From: Candidatus Mycoplasma mahonii
Lineage (GTDB): Bacteria > Bacillota_I > Bacilli_A > Mycoplasmatales > Metamycoplasmataceae
Length of the DNA: 64,000 nt
Assembly (NCBI RefSeq): GCF_030550815.1
Contig: NZ_CP114583.1
Location: 323,818 to 387,817 of the forward strand
Direction of reading: 5' to 3'
Positions 43,248 to 54,845 of the stretch are shown here, piece by piece. Positions within the stretch are counted from its first letter, which is position 1. The number at the start of each line of letters is the position of its first letter. The position numbers were made by a program, and so were the translations under genes. The notes under the pieces are model-generated. The model was given only the letters and a program-made list of their open reading frames with translations. It did no database searches and was not told the origin of the DNA.

Positions 43248-43703
43248 ATGAATAAGGTATATATAGAAAATGAACACAAAATTTCATTTAGTTATAAACG
43301 ACTATACAAGAAAATACTTAATGAAATATTGACATATTTAAAGATTGAAGGACAAAGTGAAGTTAATGTTATTATTGTTGACAACAAGTCTATCAAAGCG
43401 ATATCTAAAAAATACAAACATATAGATAAACCAACTGATGTTTTATCATTTTCAGCTGGATTTAAAAAGTTAAAGCATCAAATTCATTACAATATGTTTG
43501 GAGATATTTTTATTTCTTACGAAAAAGTGTTTGAGCAATCCAAAACATATAATCACTCTCAAAAACGGGAATGATGTTATTTATTTTCTCATGGATTACT
43601 TCATCTTATTGGCTATGATCATGTGACTAAAAAAAATGAGGAAGAAATGAATCAAATAGTAGATATAATTATGAAAAAGATAAAGGTGGAACGATATGTT
43701 TAA
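43248..43703 (+). CDS. ybeY: Endoribonuclease YbeY (rRNA maturation)
   Basis: 151 aa. The zinc motif HGLLHLIGYDH is intact near residue 123, and KPTDVLSF is the other family hallmark. YbeY trims rRNA and takes part in ribosome quality control. I start at ATG 43248, since TATAAT (43236-43241) ends six bases before it; the earlier ATG at 43230 lies upstream of that promoter. It is followed by dgkA, cdd, era and recO, the usual order in low-GC bacteria. Confidence 0.93.
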
Positions 43704-44064
43704 AGTATTGAAAAAAATTAAAAAGAAATTTTTCTATTCGTTTGTCGGATTATGAATCACTGCCAAGGAAGAAAAATCAATGTTAGTATATTTATTTATT
43801 TATTCAATTTTTATTGGACTAGGTATTTGATTGAAACTAAATATAACTGAATGAGCCATCGTTATTATGGTTATGTTTATTGTCTTAACAGTTGAGATAT
43901 TAAATACTGCTGTTGAAGCTACGGTTGATTCGGTATCCTTTCAATATAATGTTAAGGTAAAGAAAATTAAAGATATTGCTTCAGGAGCAACATTGGTAAT
44001 AACTACAGGAATGTTTGTGACATTTTGTATAATATATATTCCAAAATTAATGGAAGCTTTATAA
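43696..44064 (+). CDS. dgkA: Diacylglycerol/undecaprenol kinase family protein
   Basis: 122 aa, a small integral membrane kinase with three hydrophobic segments. The family motif EILNTAVEATVD is present at residues 73-84. In Gram-positive relatives the enzyme phosphorylates undecaprenol; in a wall-less cell a lipid such as diacylglycerol is more likely. The gene overlaps ybeY by eight bases and cdd by one. Confidence 0.92.
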
Positions 44065-44462
44065 TGAAAAAAACAATGGATAGTAGGTTAAATGAGTTAT
44101 TAAAAAATGCTTACTCACCATATTCTGATGTTAAGGTAGCTGCTATATTAGAAATTGATGGTCAAGAATTTCATGGTGTTAATGTCGAAAATTCTTCTTT
44201 TGGAGCAACAATATGTGCAGAGCGCTCAGCGCTAGTATCTGCCATATCTGCTGGAATTAAACCTATGGATATTACAGATATTCATGTGACGTCTTCATTA
44301 GACAAACCCTTATTTCCGTGTGGACTTTGTTTGCAAGTAATGGCAGAAACAATGCAACCAAATGCCAAAATACATATTTATTTTAATGGAAATGATGAGA
44401 CAAAATTACTTAAAGAATTATTACCATATACCATAACCAAAGAAAGCTTTGGATGAAAGTAG
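44064..44462 (+). CDS. cdd: Cytidine deaminase
   Basis: 132 aa. Zinc site: CAERSAL (Cys-Ala-Glu) and PCGLCLQV. It deaminates cytidine and deoxycytidine for pyrimidine salvage. In code 4 the TGA at 44454-44456 is Trp, so the protein ends ...SFGWK at TAG 44460-44462 and overlaps era by 10 bases. A standard-code translation would wrongly stop two residues early. Confidence 0.95.
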
Positions 44463-45322
44463 GTTTTGTCACAATTGTTGGAAGACCAAATGTCGGTAAA
44501 TCGTCACTATTAAATCATATTCTAGACTACAAAGTTGCGATTACCTCAGACAAACCCCAAACAACAAGAGATCAGATTAAAGGCATTTATAATGATGATG
44601 ATTCACAAATTGTATTTATTGATACCCCTGGAATTCATAAACCAAAACAAAAGTTAGGAGAATCTTTAAATGTATCTGCTTATAAATCTTTAAAAGATAT
44701 TGAGTTGGTTTTATTTTTACAACCCGCTAATGAATTAATCGGTCCTGGTGATCGTAAAATTATTGAAAAAATTAGCAACTATCGTTGTGCGGCTGTCATT
44801 ACCAAAATCGATGTTTCTAATCAAGAAGAAGTTGTGGAAAAAGTTAATGAATTAAAGGTCTTAGGCTTTAAAGATGTTTTAGCTACTTCCATTGAAATTA
44901 ATGAATCAATAGACTCTTTAATTAATTTTATCAAAGAGAATCTGGAAGTAGGTTCACCTTATTATGATCAAGAACAAATAACCGATTGTTCCATGAAATT
45001 CATTGCTAAAGAAGCCATCAGAGAAAGTGCCATTAATCTGATGAAAGATGAGATCCCACATTCATTAGGAGTAGTTATTGATGACTTTGACGAAACCAAA
45101 TTAGAGAATCGATACTTTATATCAGCCACAATCTATGTGGAAAGAGATTCTCAAAAAGGCATTTTAATTGGTAAAGATGGTTCGATGATTAAAAAAATTG
45201 GAACATCTGCCAGAAGAAAAATTTCTTATTCATTTGATAAAAAAATTGTTTTAGATTTAAGAGTTAAAGTTAGTAAAAACTGAACATCGAAAGTTGAAGA
45301 AATAATTAAAATGGGTTACTAA
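44453..45322 (+). CDS. era: GTPase Era
   Basis: 289 aa. G-domain motifs: GRPNVGKSS, the switch region ending TTRDQIKG, DTPGIHKP, and TKID. A C-terminal KH domain has GKDGSMIKKIG. Era binds the 3' end of 16S rRNA in 30S assembly. The ATG overlaps cdd. Downstream recO follows after 31 bases. Confidence 0.97.
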
Positions 45323-45353
45323 AGGCGTCACTCTTTTTCTTTATAATTTAAGT

Positions 45354-46016
45354 ATGAGTGAAACAAAAGAAGTTGGCATAGTTGTAAAAATGTTAGATTA
45401 TGATGATTATGATCAAATCATTACAATTATAACTAGCACTGAGGTTATTGGTATTATTGCCTTAGGCGTAAGAAAGATCAATTCTAAAAATAGAGTTGCC
45501 TTGCAACTAGGAAATATTATTGAAGTAGAATTATTTAGAGCAAGGTTGAATGGTAAGCTTTCAAAATTAAAAAGAGCTAACATTATTAAGCAACCACCCA
45601 TTCTGGAGCTTGATACTGCAGAAGTATTGCTAGAAATTGTTGGATATTTAGTAAAAGTAAAAGATAGTCCTAAAAATATTCTCAGCATGATTTTTGAATC
45701 ATTTCCGTTTTTGGGGACTCAATATAATCACCATGTTAAGACGTATATTATGTTTCATTATTTAAATATCATCGGTCAAATGCCTACATCTCATGGTTGT
45801 ATTGAGTGTGGTAGCTTGGATCATATCGATGGTTTTGAATTTTATCAAGGCGGTTTTACTTGTAAAAGACACATTATAAAATCAAGAGATTTAGAATTTT
45901 TAAAAGCAATTCAAAGTATTGGTCATTCTTTTATTGATTATAAAACCGTTGATGCATCCACTAATAAATTAGTCTTTGCAGAAATTAAAGATTTTATTAG
46001 TAGATCAAATTGATAA
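45354..46016 (+). CDS. recO: DNA repair protein RecO
   Basis: 220 aa. An N-terminal OB fold (EVGIVVKMLDYDDYDQIIT) is followed by a helical domain with a zinc-binding set CIECGS ... FTCKRH near residues 145-165. RecO loads RecA with RecR. TATAAT at 45342-45347 ends six bases before the ATG, so the mRNA is leaderless. The last codons are AAT TGA TAA, with TGA as Trp. Confidence 0.93.
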
Positions 46017-46030
46017 TGTATAATTTATTT

Positions 46031-46121
46031 GCAATGATGCCGTGGAAAGGCTGAGCTAAATAAAATATCATAAGAGAGTCCTATAGGGGTGGAACGTTGG
46101 CCTCCTATTGAGGACTTTTTT
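46031..46121 (+). promoter_or_regulatory. Ultrashort T-box leader of glyS
   Basis: A tiny stem GCC/GGC (46039-46051) shows the loop GTGGAAA with GGA, a Gly codon, at 46044-46046. The T-box GGGTGGAACG follows, with TGGA at 46090-46093 matching the UCCA end of tRNA-Gly. A terminator stem (GTCCTATAGG paired with CCTAT..AGGAC, 46078-46115) and T6 complete it. TATAAT lies at 46019-46024. The whole leader is only about 90 nt and lacks a normal long Stem I. Confidence 0.8.
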
Positions 46122-46136
46122 ATATGAAGGGACAAT

Positions 46137-47483
46137 ATGAACGATCAAAAAGACTTTAAGGAAATTCAATTACACTTAAAAGAAACGGGTTTTGTTTTCC
46201 AAGGTTCAGAAATTTATGGAGGTCTTGCCAATACATGGGATTATGGGCCTATGGGAGTTTTGTTGAAAAAGAATATTCAACAATTGTGATGGAAAGAATT
46301 TATTACCAAAGAACCAAATAACTACGGACTTGATTCTAAGATTTTAATGAACCCAGAAGTTTGGGTTGCCTCGGGCCATGTTTCTAGTTTCTCTGATCCT
46401 TTAATTGAAAACAAAGTTAATGGTAAACGTTATCGTGCTGACCACATTATTGAGGCACAAGATAGTTTGCTTAATGCAGAAGCCATGAGCAAACAGGAAA
46501 TGCAATTGTTCATTCAAGAAAATATAAAAGAATATGATGGGGCCAAAACTAATTGAACAGATATCAGAGAATTCCACTTAATGTTTGAAACTCATCAAGG
46601 TGTATTGGTTGATAATAAATCAAAAGTATTTTTACGTCCTGAAACAGCACAAGGCATTTTTATGAACTTTAAAAATGTCATGAGAACAACAAGAGCCAAA
46701 TTGCCAATGGGCATTGGTCAAGTTGGTAAATCATTTCGGAATGAAGTCACACCTGGTAACTTCACATTCAGAACACGAGAATTTGAACAAATGGAATTAG
46801 AAGTATTTGTTAAACCAGGTGATGATGAACAAATGCATAGTTACTACCTTGACAAAGTTCAGAAATTCACTAAAGATTTAGGAATTAAAGTTGAATCCAT
46901 CAAAACAAGAATTCATGATCAAGATGAGTTGGCACATTATTCTAAAGCTACTACTGATATTGAGTTCATGTTTCCATTTGGCTGAGGTGAATTGCTTGGA
47001 GTTACAAATAGAACCGACTTTGATCTTAAAACTCACATGAAACATTCAGGAATCAATTTAGAATATCGTGACCCCATCACAAATGAAACCTTTATACCTT
47101 ATGTTATTGAACCATCAATTGGACTTGATAGAATGACCTTGGCAACATTAGTTGATGCTTATGAATTAGATGGTGAAAGAATAGTTCTTAAACTTGATAA
47201 AAAAATTGTTCCTTACAAAGTAGCTGTTTTACCTCTTAATAAAAAATTTCACGCAGAAACAGCTAAAATTATCTTTAATAAACTTATAGACACGGGCATT
47301 GAAGCTACTTATGATGCTGCTGGATCAATTGGTAAAAGATACCGAAGACAAGATGCTATTGGTACACCCATATGCTTAACTATTATTGATGAAACACAAA
47401 CGCAAGATAAGGCCACTATCAGACATAGAGATTCTATGAAGCAAGAAGATATTCTAGTTTTAGATCTTAATAAGTATATTTAG
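46137..47483 (+). CDS. glyS: Glycyl-tRNA synthetase, class II dimeric type
   Basis: 448 aa, single-chain alpha2 enzyme. Class II motifs are visible: [24 protein letters not shown] (motif 2) and [10 protein letters not shown] (motif 3). Charges tRNA-Gly. It lies behind a T-box and is followed by a terminator at 47504-47531. Start ATG 46137 has AAGGGA seven bases upstream. Confidence 0.97.
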
Positions 47484-47503
47484 TTGTTTTGTATAAAATT
47501 ATT

Positions 47504-47531
47504 TTGGATTAGCTAAATCCAAGGATTTTTT
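47504..47531 (+). terminator. Rho-independent terminator after glyS
   Basis: TTGGATT and AATCCAA form a 7-bp stem around AGCTA, followed closely by six T. Confidence 0.75.
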
Positions 47532-47654
47532 CATAAAGCAGTTTTTAAAACAATGATAATTCAATATTATTTTGTTAATAATAACACATTTTTTGAGTTA
47601 AAAAAAACGAAAATATAACTAAAATATTAGACCAAACAATATACAATTATATGT

Positions 47655-49178
47655 ATGAATATTATTAAGCGTCATTTTCCAAGCAACGCATCTAAATGAA
47701 AACTATATTTAAGAACATTTTGGCCCATTGTTTTAGGGTCGGTGCTTTTTGCTTTAAATGGTGTTATAGATAACTTTATGGTTGGTCATATCAACCAAGG
47801 ACAATCATCATTAGGAGCCATTAACTCATGAACAAATATTTTAATTGGTTGATTTATTGGAGTGGCAGCAGGTGGCTCTGTTGTTATGTCTCAGTTCTAT
47901 CATGATAAGCAGTATAAAATTGCTCAAGAAATATCAAGGTACAGGTTTTATTTATCGATTATTCCGGCTGTTGGCTTAGCCATTGTAGCATGATCTGATC
48001 CTGATGCTTTAACGAAAGTGTTTTATAATGGTAATGTTAATTCATTGCAAGGGCAGATTTTGATGTCCAATGCAAGGGCGTATGCAAAAGTTATTGCTAT
48101 TCAATGGATTTTCATTTCCCTTACCTTTAACTTAGGAAACCAGTTACGTGAAATTGGTCATGGTAAAATAACGATGTTTTGAGGCGCCGGGACTTTGGTA
48201 GCTAATGTTGTTCTTAATTCTATTTTGATGTATGTATTAGGTATGGGTGTAGAAGGGGCCGCATGAGCTTCTGTTTCTGGAAGGATTGTGGCGTTGATAG
48301 TGGGGTTTAATTACATGTACTTCATGAAAATTAAAATTGGGTTTAATCCTCTGACTATTTTTAATGTTTCCCTAAGAGTTAGAAAAATGTTTTGGAAGCG
48401 TTGAGCCTATTCCATGTCTATTTTCACTGTCTTTTTCTTTATTGTTGCTAGAAATATCTTTTATAGCTCTGGGTTCCATATTTCAACTGATGGCAGCGGC
48501 TTGGGGGTTGGAATATCTGGTCTAGCTATTATTTCCTTAACGGGAGCTTTAACTAATGTGTTTACCACAACTTTTTCGGCCCTCTCATCGATGTCAGCTA
48601 GATTTGTTGGATCAGAACTTGGTAAGGGTCATTTAGAACAAGCTAAAATTAATTCTGATGAATTAAAAGGTTTTAACACCCTTATGGCTTGTTTTCTAGG
48701 CGTGCTAGGAATAATATTCGCTTCGTTCATTCCGTTTATGGGGTTTCTGTCACTTGATAAGTTTGGTGAAAATCATGAACTAATCTTTGACTCCCGCGCT
48801 TTCTTATTGCAAGTTCGTAATTCGATGTTTGTGATTATTTTCTTTTATCCTATGTGAATATGATTTTCAACTTCCTATCGTAATGGTAATGCTGGAGGCA
48901 AAGGTGGATGGTTTGCCTTTGTTGATTGAATTATCAGCGGACCCATTCAATTAGGTTACTTAGCTTTTATTGCTTACTATATTGTTCCTGCTTCATCTAC
49001 TATACAAGAACATTTCTATTTAGTTTATATGATATTTCTTTCCTCAGATTTCCTTAAATTAATCTTGCAAGAAATTATCTATATGTATTATCCATGATTA
49101 AATTCGCTGACTAAAAAAGAAACTTCAGCTAAAGTAAATGTTACACCCGATCCTTTTAGAATTATTCAGAAAAAATAA
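47655..49178 (+). CDS. MATE-family efflux transporter
   Basis: 507 aa with about twelve membrane segments. The opening KLYLRTFWPIVLGSVLFALNGVIDNFMVGH is typical of MATE (written here only in outline: VLFALNGVIDNFMVG is the signature). EGAAWASVSGRIVA is another family hallmark. Exports drugs or metabolites in exchange for Na+ or H+. Start ATG 47655; no strong ribosome-binding site, with TATACA 9 bases before. Stands alone. Confidence 0.92.
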
Positions 49179-49237
49179 TTATAATGATGTTTTTTAGTTA
49201 AATAAGATAAAATATTATTATTGTAAAAGGAGATACT

Positions 49238-49759
49238 ATGGGTGGACCAACAATCTGAATTGTTCTTGGTGGATTAATTGGAGTGGTTGTAATCTTTCTT
49301 GTCGTAACTACGACACTTGACCGAAAGAAAAATAGAAAACTTAAAGTTGAAAAAACTAAACTTGATTCTGAAGTAAAAGAATCAGGCACTAAAATTGCTC
49401 AAGAAATAACAAAAATAGTTGATAATAATAATATTATGCTTAAAAACTTTGTCCCTTCGATTGGTAAATTGAAAATGTCAGATATTAATTCAATTGCTAA
49501 AAAAGAATTGCAAGATATTCAAAAATCTAGAACATTTAAATTAATTCAACACAACAAGGAAGAATATGATAAATTTAAAAAAAATCTGGATACATTAATT
49601 AAAAACAAATCTAATAATTGATTGAAAAATAACGAACAGGGAATAAGTTTTTTCAAGAATTATAAATTCAAAGATCCAACACCACCAAAATCTAAAAAAG
49701 AAGCCAAAAAAAAATCTAAAAAAGATGCTAAAAAAGAAATTAAGAAGAGTGACAACTAA
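49238..49759 (+). CDS. Membrane-anchored hypothetical protein with basic tail
   Basis: 173 aa. It has one N-terminal membrane segment (residues 5-25), a charged helical middle, and a Lys-rich tail with repeated KSKK[E/D]AKK units. AAAAGGAG precedes the ATG. It stops directly in front of pgsA (TAA then ATG, no gap), so the two are co-transcribed. No family recognised. Confidence 0.8.
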
Positions 49760-50365
49760 ATGAATACACCTAATAAATTAACTATCTTAAGAATCATTTT
49801 GGTTATCCCATTTATTATCATAATGTCCCTAGCAATTTCCATTGATGGGGCCCTAGATTTTTTTGGTAATAAAAAGAAAGCTGTTTATTTATTTGTGGCA
49901 GGAGTTATTTTTGCAGTAGCTATGATAACTGATTTCATTGATGGTTATCTTGCTAGAAAAAATAATCAAATAACTTCATTTGGCAAATTATTTGACCCCT
50001 TAGCTGATAAATTTATGACAACATCTGCTTTAATTATGTTGTCAGTTTTGGAGGTTGTTCCCTTTTATATAACCTTATTATTTATTTTAAGAGATATCTT
50101 AGTTGATGGGTCTCGAAATATTTCCGCTAAACATAATGTTAGCATCGCAGCATCGTGATATGGTAAGTGGAAAACACTGTTATTATCCATTGGTTTATTA
50201 TTAGTGTTTTTTATTACACCATTTATTCATCACAATTTAGATTTAATAAATCCTTCTTGAGAAATATGGGTACTCATTATTCCTATTTTAGGCGCAGAAC
50301 TATTATCTGTAGTTGGGGGAATAGATTATTTCAAACAAATCACAAAATATATAAATATGGAATAG
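49760..50365 (+). CDS. pgsA: CDP-diacylglycerol-glycerol-3-phosphate 3-phosphatidyltransferase
   Basis: 201 aa. The CDP-alcohol phosphotransferase motif is complete: DFIDGYLARK ... FGKLFDPLADK (D-x2-D-G-x2-A-R-x8-G-x3-D-x3-D). Several membrane segments follow. Makes phosphatidylglycerol phosphate, the first step to PG and cardiolipin. Its ATG follows immediately on the upstream stop. Confidence 0.95.
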
Positions 50366-50425
50366 CAACATTCATATTTTATTTTTGATATAATTTAGAA
50401 AATTAGATATTTAAAAGGAGCAGCA

Positions 50426-52945
50426 ATGGCAATTAGAAAAAAGCAAATATTTTATGAGGTTAACCCACGATATTTTAGTGACTCTTCAGGAGATGGTATT
50501 GGTGATCTTAAAGGGTTATCTAATAAACTTGATTATTTTAATTATTTAGGAATTAATTCTATTATTTTACAAAATATTTTATCTTTGAATTCTGATGACT
50601 TAGTGCAAAACTATGTGCAAGTTGCCAAAGATTTAGGAAATATTGATGATTTAAAAGAAGTTATTTCTCTTGCCAAAGAAAAAGGAATTAAAATTTTAAT
50701 TGAAATGCCCATTGGTTACATTAAAGATTCTCATAAATGATTTAAAAATGCAAATGAAGATGTTGGAAGTGAATTTAGTCAAGTAATTGATTTTATGCCA
50801 AAAGATGATACTAAGAATATTTCATTTAAATATTCTGAAAAACAAAAGGCTTATTATGCTATTGACGATAAAACAAAAGAAATACCATTAAATTGAAAAA
50901 ATGAACAAGTTAATAATCAATTTGGTAAAGTTCTTCGATTTTGAACTGATCTTGGGATTAATGGGTTTGTTTTTAAAGATTTTGAGTTCATCACCGATAT
51001 CGAAAAGAATGAGAAAATGTCTGACGACACACTTAAGGAATTAAGAAAATTTTATCGAGCAATCAAAGAAATGAATGATGGAACAATTGTCATTGGTAAA
51101 TCCGATATTCTTGGTCTGGACGGAAGTAAATTTACTAATGGAGCAACACAAGTCTTTGATTACTTTATGCCAACTGAAATATCTATGATTGGAACTAATC
51201 CTAAATATGGTGCTGATTTTATTGGAACTTTTAAAGCATCAAAGTTGGCAAATAAAATGAATAAAGCTCTTAAGAATAAACACAACATTATTACATTTGG
51301 TAATGAAAATATTGGTAGAATAAATGAAAGATGGGGAAACAAAGGGCAGTTTTCTGATGAATCTGCTAAAGCCATTGGAATGTTACTGCTTCTTCATCCT
51401 GCTTCTTCATCTATTTATTATGGAGATGAAATTGGTTCTTTAAATATTGGATTAACTCATTTAGATGATTTTCAAGATGTAACAATCGCAGAAAGAATGC
51501 ACCGTTTACTAAGTGAGCGTATTAAAGAGAAGCATTTTATGGATGCACAAGTACTACAAAATCCAATTAATGCAAGATCACTAATGTCATGAAGTGATGA
51601 GAAAAATGGTGGTTTTTCTTTAAGTGAAAAAACAGTTACCCCAGTTTCGTATAATTACAAAGAGATTAATGTTAAAAATCAGTATAACAATACAAAATCT
51701 ACTTTAAGCTTTTTCAAGGAACTAATTAGAATATCAAGTACGCCTGATTATAAGAACATTATTGAAAATGGAGAATTTAAAATATCATCATGAATACCTG
51801 GTGTTATTAAAGTATCAGCAACTTATAAAGAAAAAGGAGTTTTCTTTTATGTTAACTTAACCAATAAAGTTAAATTAATTATAAGACCTAAATCAGGTAA
51901 AGTTGTTCTTTCCACCAAATCTCATAAAACATATACTGAACTACCAAAAAGTCTAGATGCATATGAAGGGATCCTAATTTCTAAGAAGACAGATATTGCC
52001 ATTTTAGCTAAGCAAGAAGATTATGAAATAGCAAAAGATAAAAAAAAGGAAGAAGAGGCAATTGCCGTTACTAATGAAGCTAATAGATTAGTAATAGAGC
52101 AAGCTAAGCTAGATGAAGCTAACGAAAAATTATTAATTAAAAAATCTAAAGATCAAGAAATAAGGAATGATGAAGCTAGAATTGCTAGAGAAGAGATTCA
52201 AAAAAGTAAAATAAATGAACAGAAGAAATTAAAATCTGAAAAAATAGAGCAATTTGAAATTAAGAAAAAAGAAGCTGAAGCAGAAAAAACAAGATTACTT
52301 CAACTTGAAGAAAAATCTAAATGAAGAGAACAAAAGATGATAGAGCGTGAAAAAAGATCCAAACTTAAAGACGCAGAAAAAACAAGACAACTTGAAATAA
52401 AACAAGCTCGAAGATTAGAAAAAGAAGCTGAAGCAGAAAAAACAAGATTATTTAAAATCGAAGAAAAAGAAAAAGCAAGAGAAGAAAGTATGCTTGAACG
52501 AGCAGAAAAATTAAAAAACAAGTCAGAAAAAACAAGAGAGCTAAACATAAGAAATGGGGAAAAAGATAATAAAAAAGAGACTTTAGAAACAAACCAACAA
52601 ATTACCGAAAGAAGTGAATCAGAAAATGACTGAAATATGTCAGAAATTGATGATTTAAGATTAAAAAATATTGATAATAATTTTGAGGATCATAATCAAA
52701 AAAGAGATCATCATGATGATCAAAAATTAAAAAATACCCTCGAATTGTCACGTGTTGAAAGAAAAGTTGCTAAAGAAATTTTAAAGAATAAAAAGAAGTT
52801 TTCTATTATGGAAGAGGAAATCTTAGAAACAGATAGAACTACTTTAACAGAGGACGATATAGCCGCTACAACCCAGATCAATCCCGATGAATTTGATGAT
52901 TTTGAAGCATTTTTAAGTGATGAAGAAAATAAAAAGAAAAAATAG
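50426..52945 (+). CDS. Catalytically dead GH13 alpha-amylase domain fused to coiled coil
   Basis: 839 aa. Residues 1-515 follow oligo-1,6-glucosidase/trehalose-6-phosphate hydrolases, beginning IFYEVNPRYFSDSSGDGIGD. The catalytic loops are altered. The usual GFRxD nucleophile loop reads GFVFKD, the acid (GE) segment reads VIGKSD, and the NHD motif reads GNENIGR. Residues 530-740 are a Lys/Glu/Ala coiled coil with a repeated EAEAEKTRL unit, ending in an acidic tail. It must be a structural or binding protein, not a glucosidase. AAAGGAG precedes the ATG. It sits between pgsA and rplM. Confidence 0.85.
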
Positions 52946-53018
52946 GCGCGACTTATTTTTTTGTTATAATTACAAAGCACTTTATAGTCCGTTACAAGAT
53001 ATGAAGCAAGGAGAAATG

Positions 53019-53453
53019 ATGAGACAAACAACAATCATAAAGCACACAGAAGTAAAGAAAGAATGATTTATTGTTGATGCTGAAGGAACAACTTTAGGTA
53101 AGTTGGCAACGCTTGTTGCCTCTTACTTGAGAGGGAAACATAAGCCAACATATACGTCAAATATAGACATGGGTGATAATATTATTGTCATTAATGCTAA
53201 GAAAATTATTTTAACAGCTAATAAAGAACAAGATAAATTATACTATTCGCACTCGATGTACCCTGGCGGGTTAAAAGTTATAAATGCAGCTGCATTAAGA
53301 GCTAAAAAGCCAACAGCTATAGTGGAAAAAGCTATTAAAGGAATGCTTCCTCATAATAGATTAGGGTCACAACAATTTAGAAATTTATTCGTTTATGCAG
53401 GAACAGAACATAAACAAATGGCTCAACAACCAAAGAAATTAGAGGTTCAATAA
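53019..53453 (+). CDS. rplM: 50S ribosomal protein L13
   Basis: 144 aa. [16 protein letters not shown] and [10 protein letters not shown] are L13 hallmarks. AAGGAG at 53008-53013 fits ATG 53019 better than the adjacent ATG at 53016. The stop overlaps the rpsI start, the standard rplM-rpsI operon. Confidence 0.97.
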
Positions 53454-53845
53454 TGGTGGATGTAACTTATAGAGGATTAGGAAGAAGAAAATCTTCAACA
53501 GCAAGAATTATCATTAAGCCTGGTAAAGGTGAATTTATCATCAATAAAAGGCCAGCCATTGATTATTTAATGTCTGAGGTGTTATTACAAGATGCTTCTC
53601 AACCGTTAGTATTTACTAAAACAAATGGAACATTTGATATTAAGGTTAATGTTAAAGGAGGAGGCGTTTCTGGGCAAGCTGGGGCTATTAGACTTGGTAT
53701 TGCTAGAGCGTTATTAGAAGCTTCTGGTAGTTATCGAACTATTCTTAAAAAAGAAGGAATGTTAACAAGAGATGCCAGAGTTAAAGAACGTAAGAAACCT
53801 GGACTTAGAAAAGCTCGTAGATCAAGACAATTCTCAAAACGTTAG
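53453..53845 (+). CDS. rpsI: 30S ribosomal protein S9
   Basis: 130 aa. [14 protein letters not shown] at the start and the [17 protein letters not shown] tail identify S9, whose C-terminal Arg reaches the P-site tRNA. Its ATG overlaps the L13 stop (TAATG). A perfect 8-bp hairpin (AATCCTAT/ATAGGATT, 53852-53869) follows, without a T run, before the tRNA genes. Confidence 0.97.
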   Translation: MVDVTYRGLGRRKSSTARIIIKPGKGEFIINKRPAIDYLMSEVLLQDASQPLVFTKTNGTFDIKVNVKGGGVSGQAGAIRLGIARALLEASGSYRTILKKEGMLTRDARVKERKKPGLRKARRSRQFSKR

Positions 53846-53875
53846 TTTAAAAATCCTATTTATAGGATTACTCAT

Positions 53876-53952
53876 GGGAGCGTAGCTCAGCTGGTTAGAG
53901 CACACGACTGATAATCGTGAGGTCGATGGTTCAAGTCCATTCGTTCCCACCA
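53876..53952 (+). tRNA. tRNA-Ile (GAT anticodon)
   Basis: 77 nt with encoded CCA. Acceptor GGGAGCG pairs with CGTTCCC; the D arm is GCTCAGCTGGTTAGAGC, the anticodon loop CTGATAA, and the T arm contains GGTTCAAGTCC. A 37-base gap separates it from tRNA-Ala; both probably share the rplM-rpsI transcript. Confidence 0.97.
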
Positions 53953-53989
53953 TACCATTAAATTGATCAATAACCTTTTTAGGGTTTAT

Positions 53990-54066
53990 GGGGGGGTAGC
54001 TCACCTGGCTAGAGCACCTGCCTTGCACGCAGGGGGTAGTGGGTTCGATCCCCATCCTCTCCACCA
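53990..54066 (+). tRNA. tRNA-Ala (TGC anticodon)
   Basis: 77 nt with encoded CCA. Acceptor GGGGGGG pairs with CCTCTCC through two G-T wobbles; the anticodon loop is CTTGCAC and the T arm is GGGTTCGATCCC. The Ile-Ala pair is usual in rRNA spacers but here follows ribosomal protein genes. Confidence 0.96.
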
Positions 54067-54162
54067 AATATCATTAGATATCAGAAGTACCTTTATACGG
54101 GTATTTTTTTATTGAAAAAATATCACCATAAACATTTATAATTTAAATAGAAAATAGGTAAT

Positions 54163-54786
54163 ATGTTAAAAATATTAAATCATCCTTTGATTAAAATCAA
54201 GCTAACTAAAATGAGGGATGAAAAAGCAAGTCACACAATTTTTAGACAGTGTTTGAATGAAATTGCATCACTCATGGTATATGAAGTTTTGCGGGACTAT
54301 AAGACAAAACCTCTTGATGTTAAGACCCCAACTGGATCAGTGGCAAATGGTCAGGACTTTAACAAGGAAATAGTGATTGTTCCCATCTTACGTGCTGGTT
54401 TAGGAATGGTCCAAGGAATTGAGCGGCTTGTTCCTCAGGCACGGATCGGCCATATTGGTATGTATCGCGAGGAAACAACATTTAAAGCAGTGCCTTATTT
54501 TTATAAAATGCCTAATGTTGATAAAGCATCTGAAATTATTGTTGTGGACCCAATGCTAGCAACTGGTGTCTCATCTAATGATGCCATCAGTAAGTTGAAG
54601 CATGATGGGTTTAAAAAGATTAGACTTGTATCATTAGTTGCTGCCCCTGAAGGAGTTAAGAGAGTTGAAGAAGCTAATCCTGATGTTACTATTTATCTAG
54701 CGGCACTTGATGATAAATTAGATGAAAATAAATATATCAGACCTGGTTTAGGTGATGCTGGGGATCGTCTTTTTGGGACTAAGTAA
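54163..54786 (+). CDS. upp: Uracil phosphoribosyltransferase
   Basis: 207 aa. PRPP-binding motif VVDPMLATGVSS near residue 127 and the C-terminal GDAGDRLFGTK uracil-binding loop are intact. Converts uracil and PRPP to UMP for salvage, working alongside cdd in pyrimidine recovery. Start ATG with ATAGGT upstream. Confidence 0.97.
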   Translation: MLKILNHPLIKIKLTKMRDEKASHTIFRQCLNEIASLMVYEVLRDYKTKPLDVKTPTGSVANGQDFNKEIVIVPILRAGLGMVQGIERLVPQARIGHIGMYREETTFKAVPYFYKMPNVDKASEIIVVDPMLATGVSSNDAISKLKHDGFKKIRLVSLVAAPEGVKRVEEANPDVTIYLAALDDKLDENKYIRPGLGDAGDRLFGTK

Positions 54787-54845
54787 ATAATACTTAACTA
54801 ATAAATATTAAAATTTTATTACAAATTTTACAGAATGGGGAATAA

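Noticed and set aside
51592-52337. Apparent break between an amylase gene and a coiled-coil gene
   Set aside because: The frame is continuous when TGA is read as Trp, so this is one fusion gene.
53834-54067. Minus-strand ORF with MVERMGIEPTTPC-like sequence
   Set aside because: It is the antisense of the two tRNA genes, a well-known false protein.
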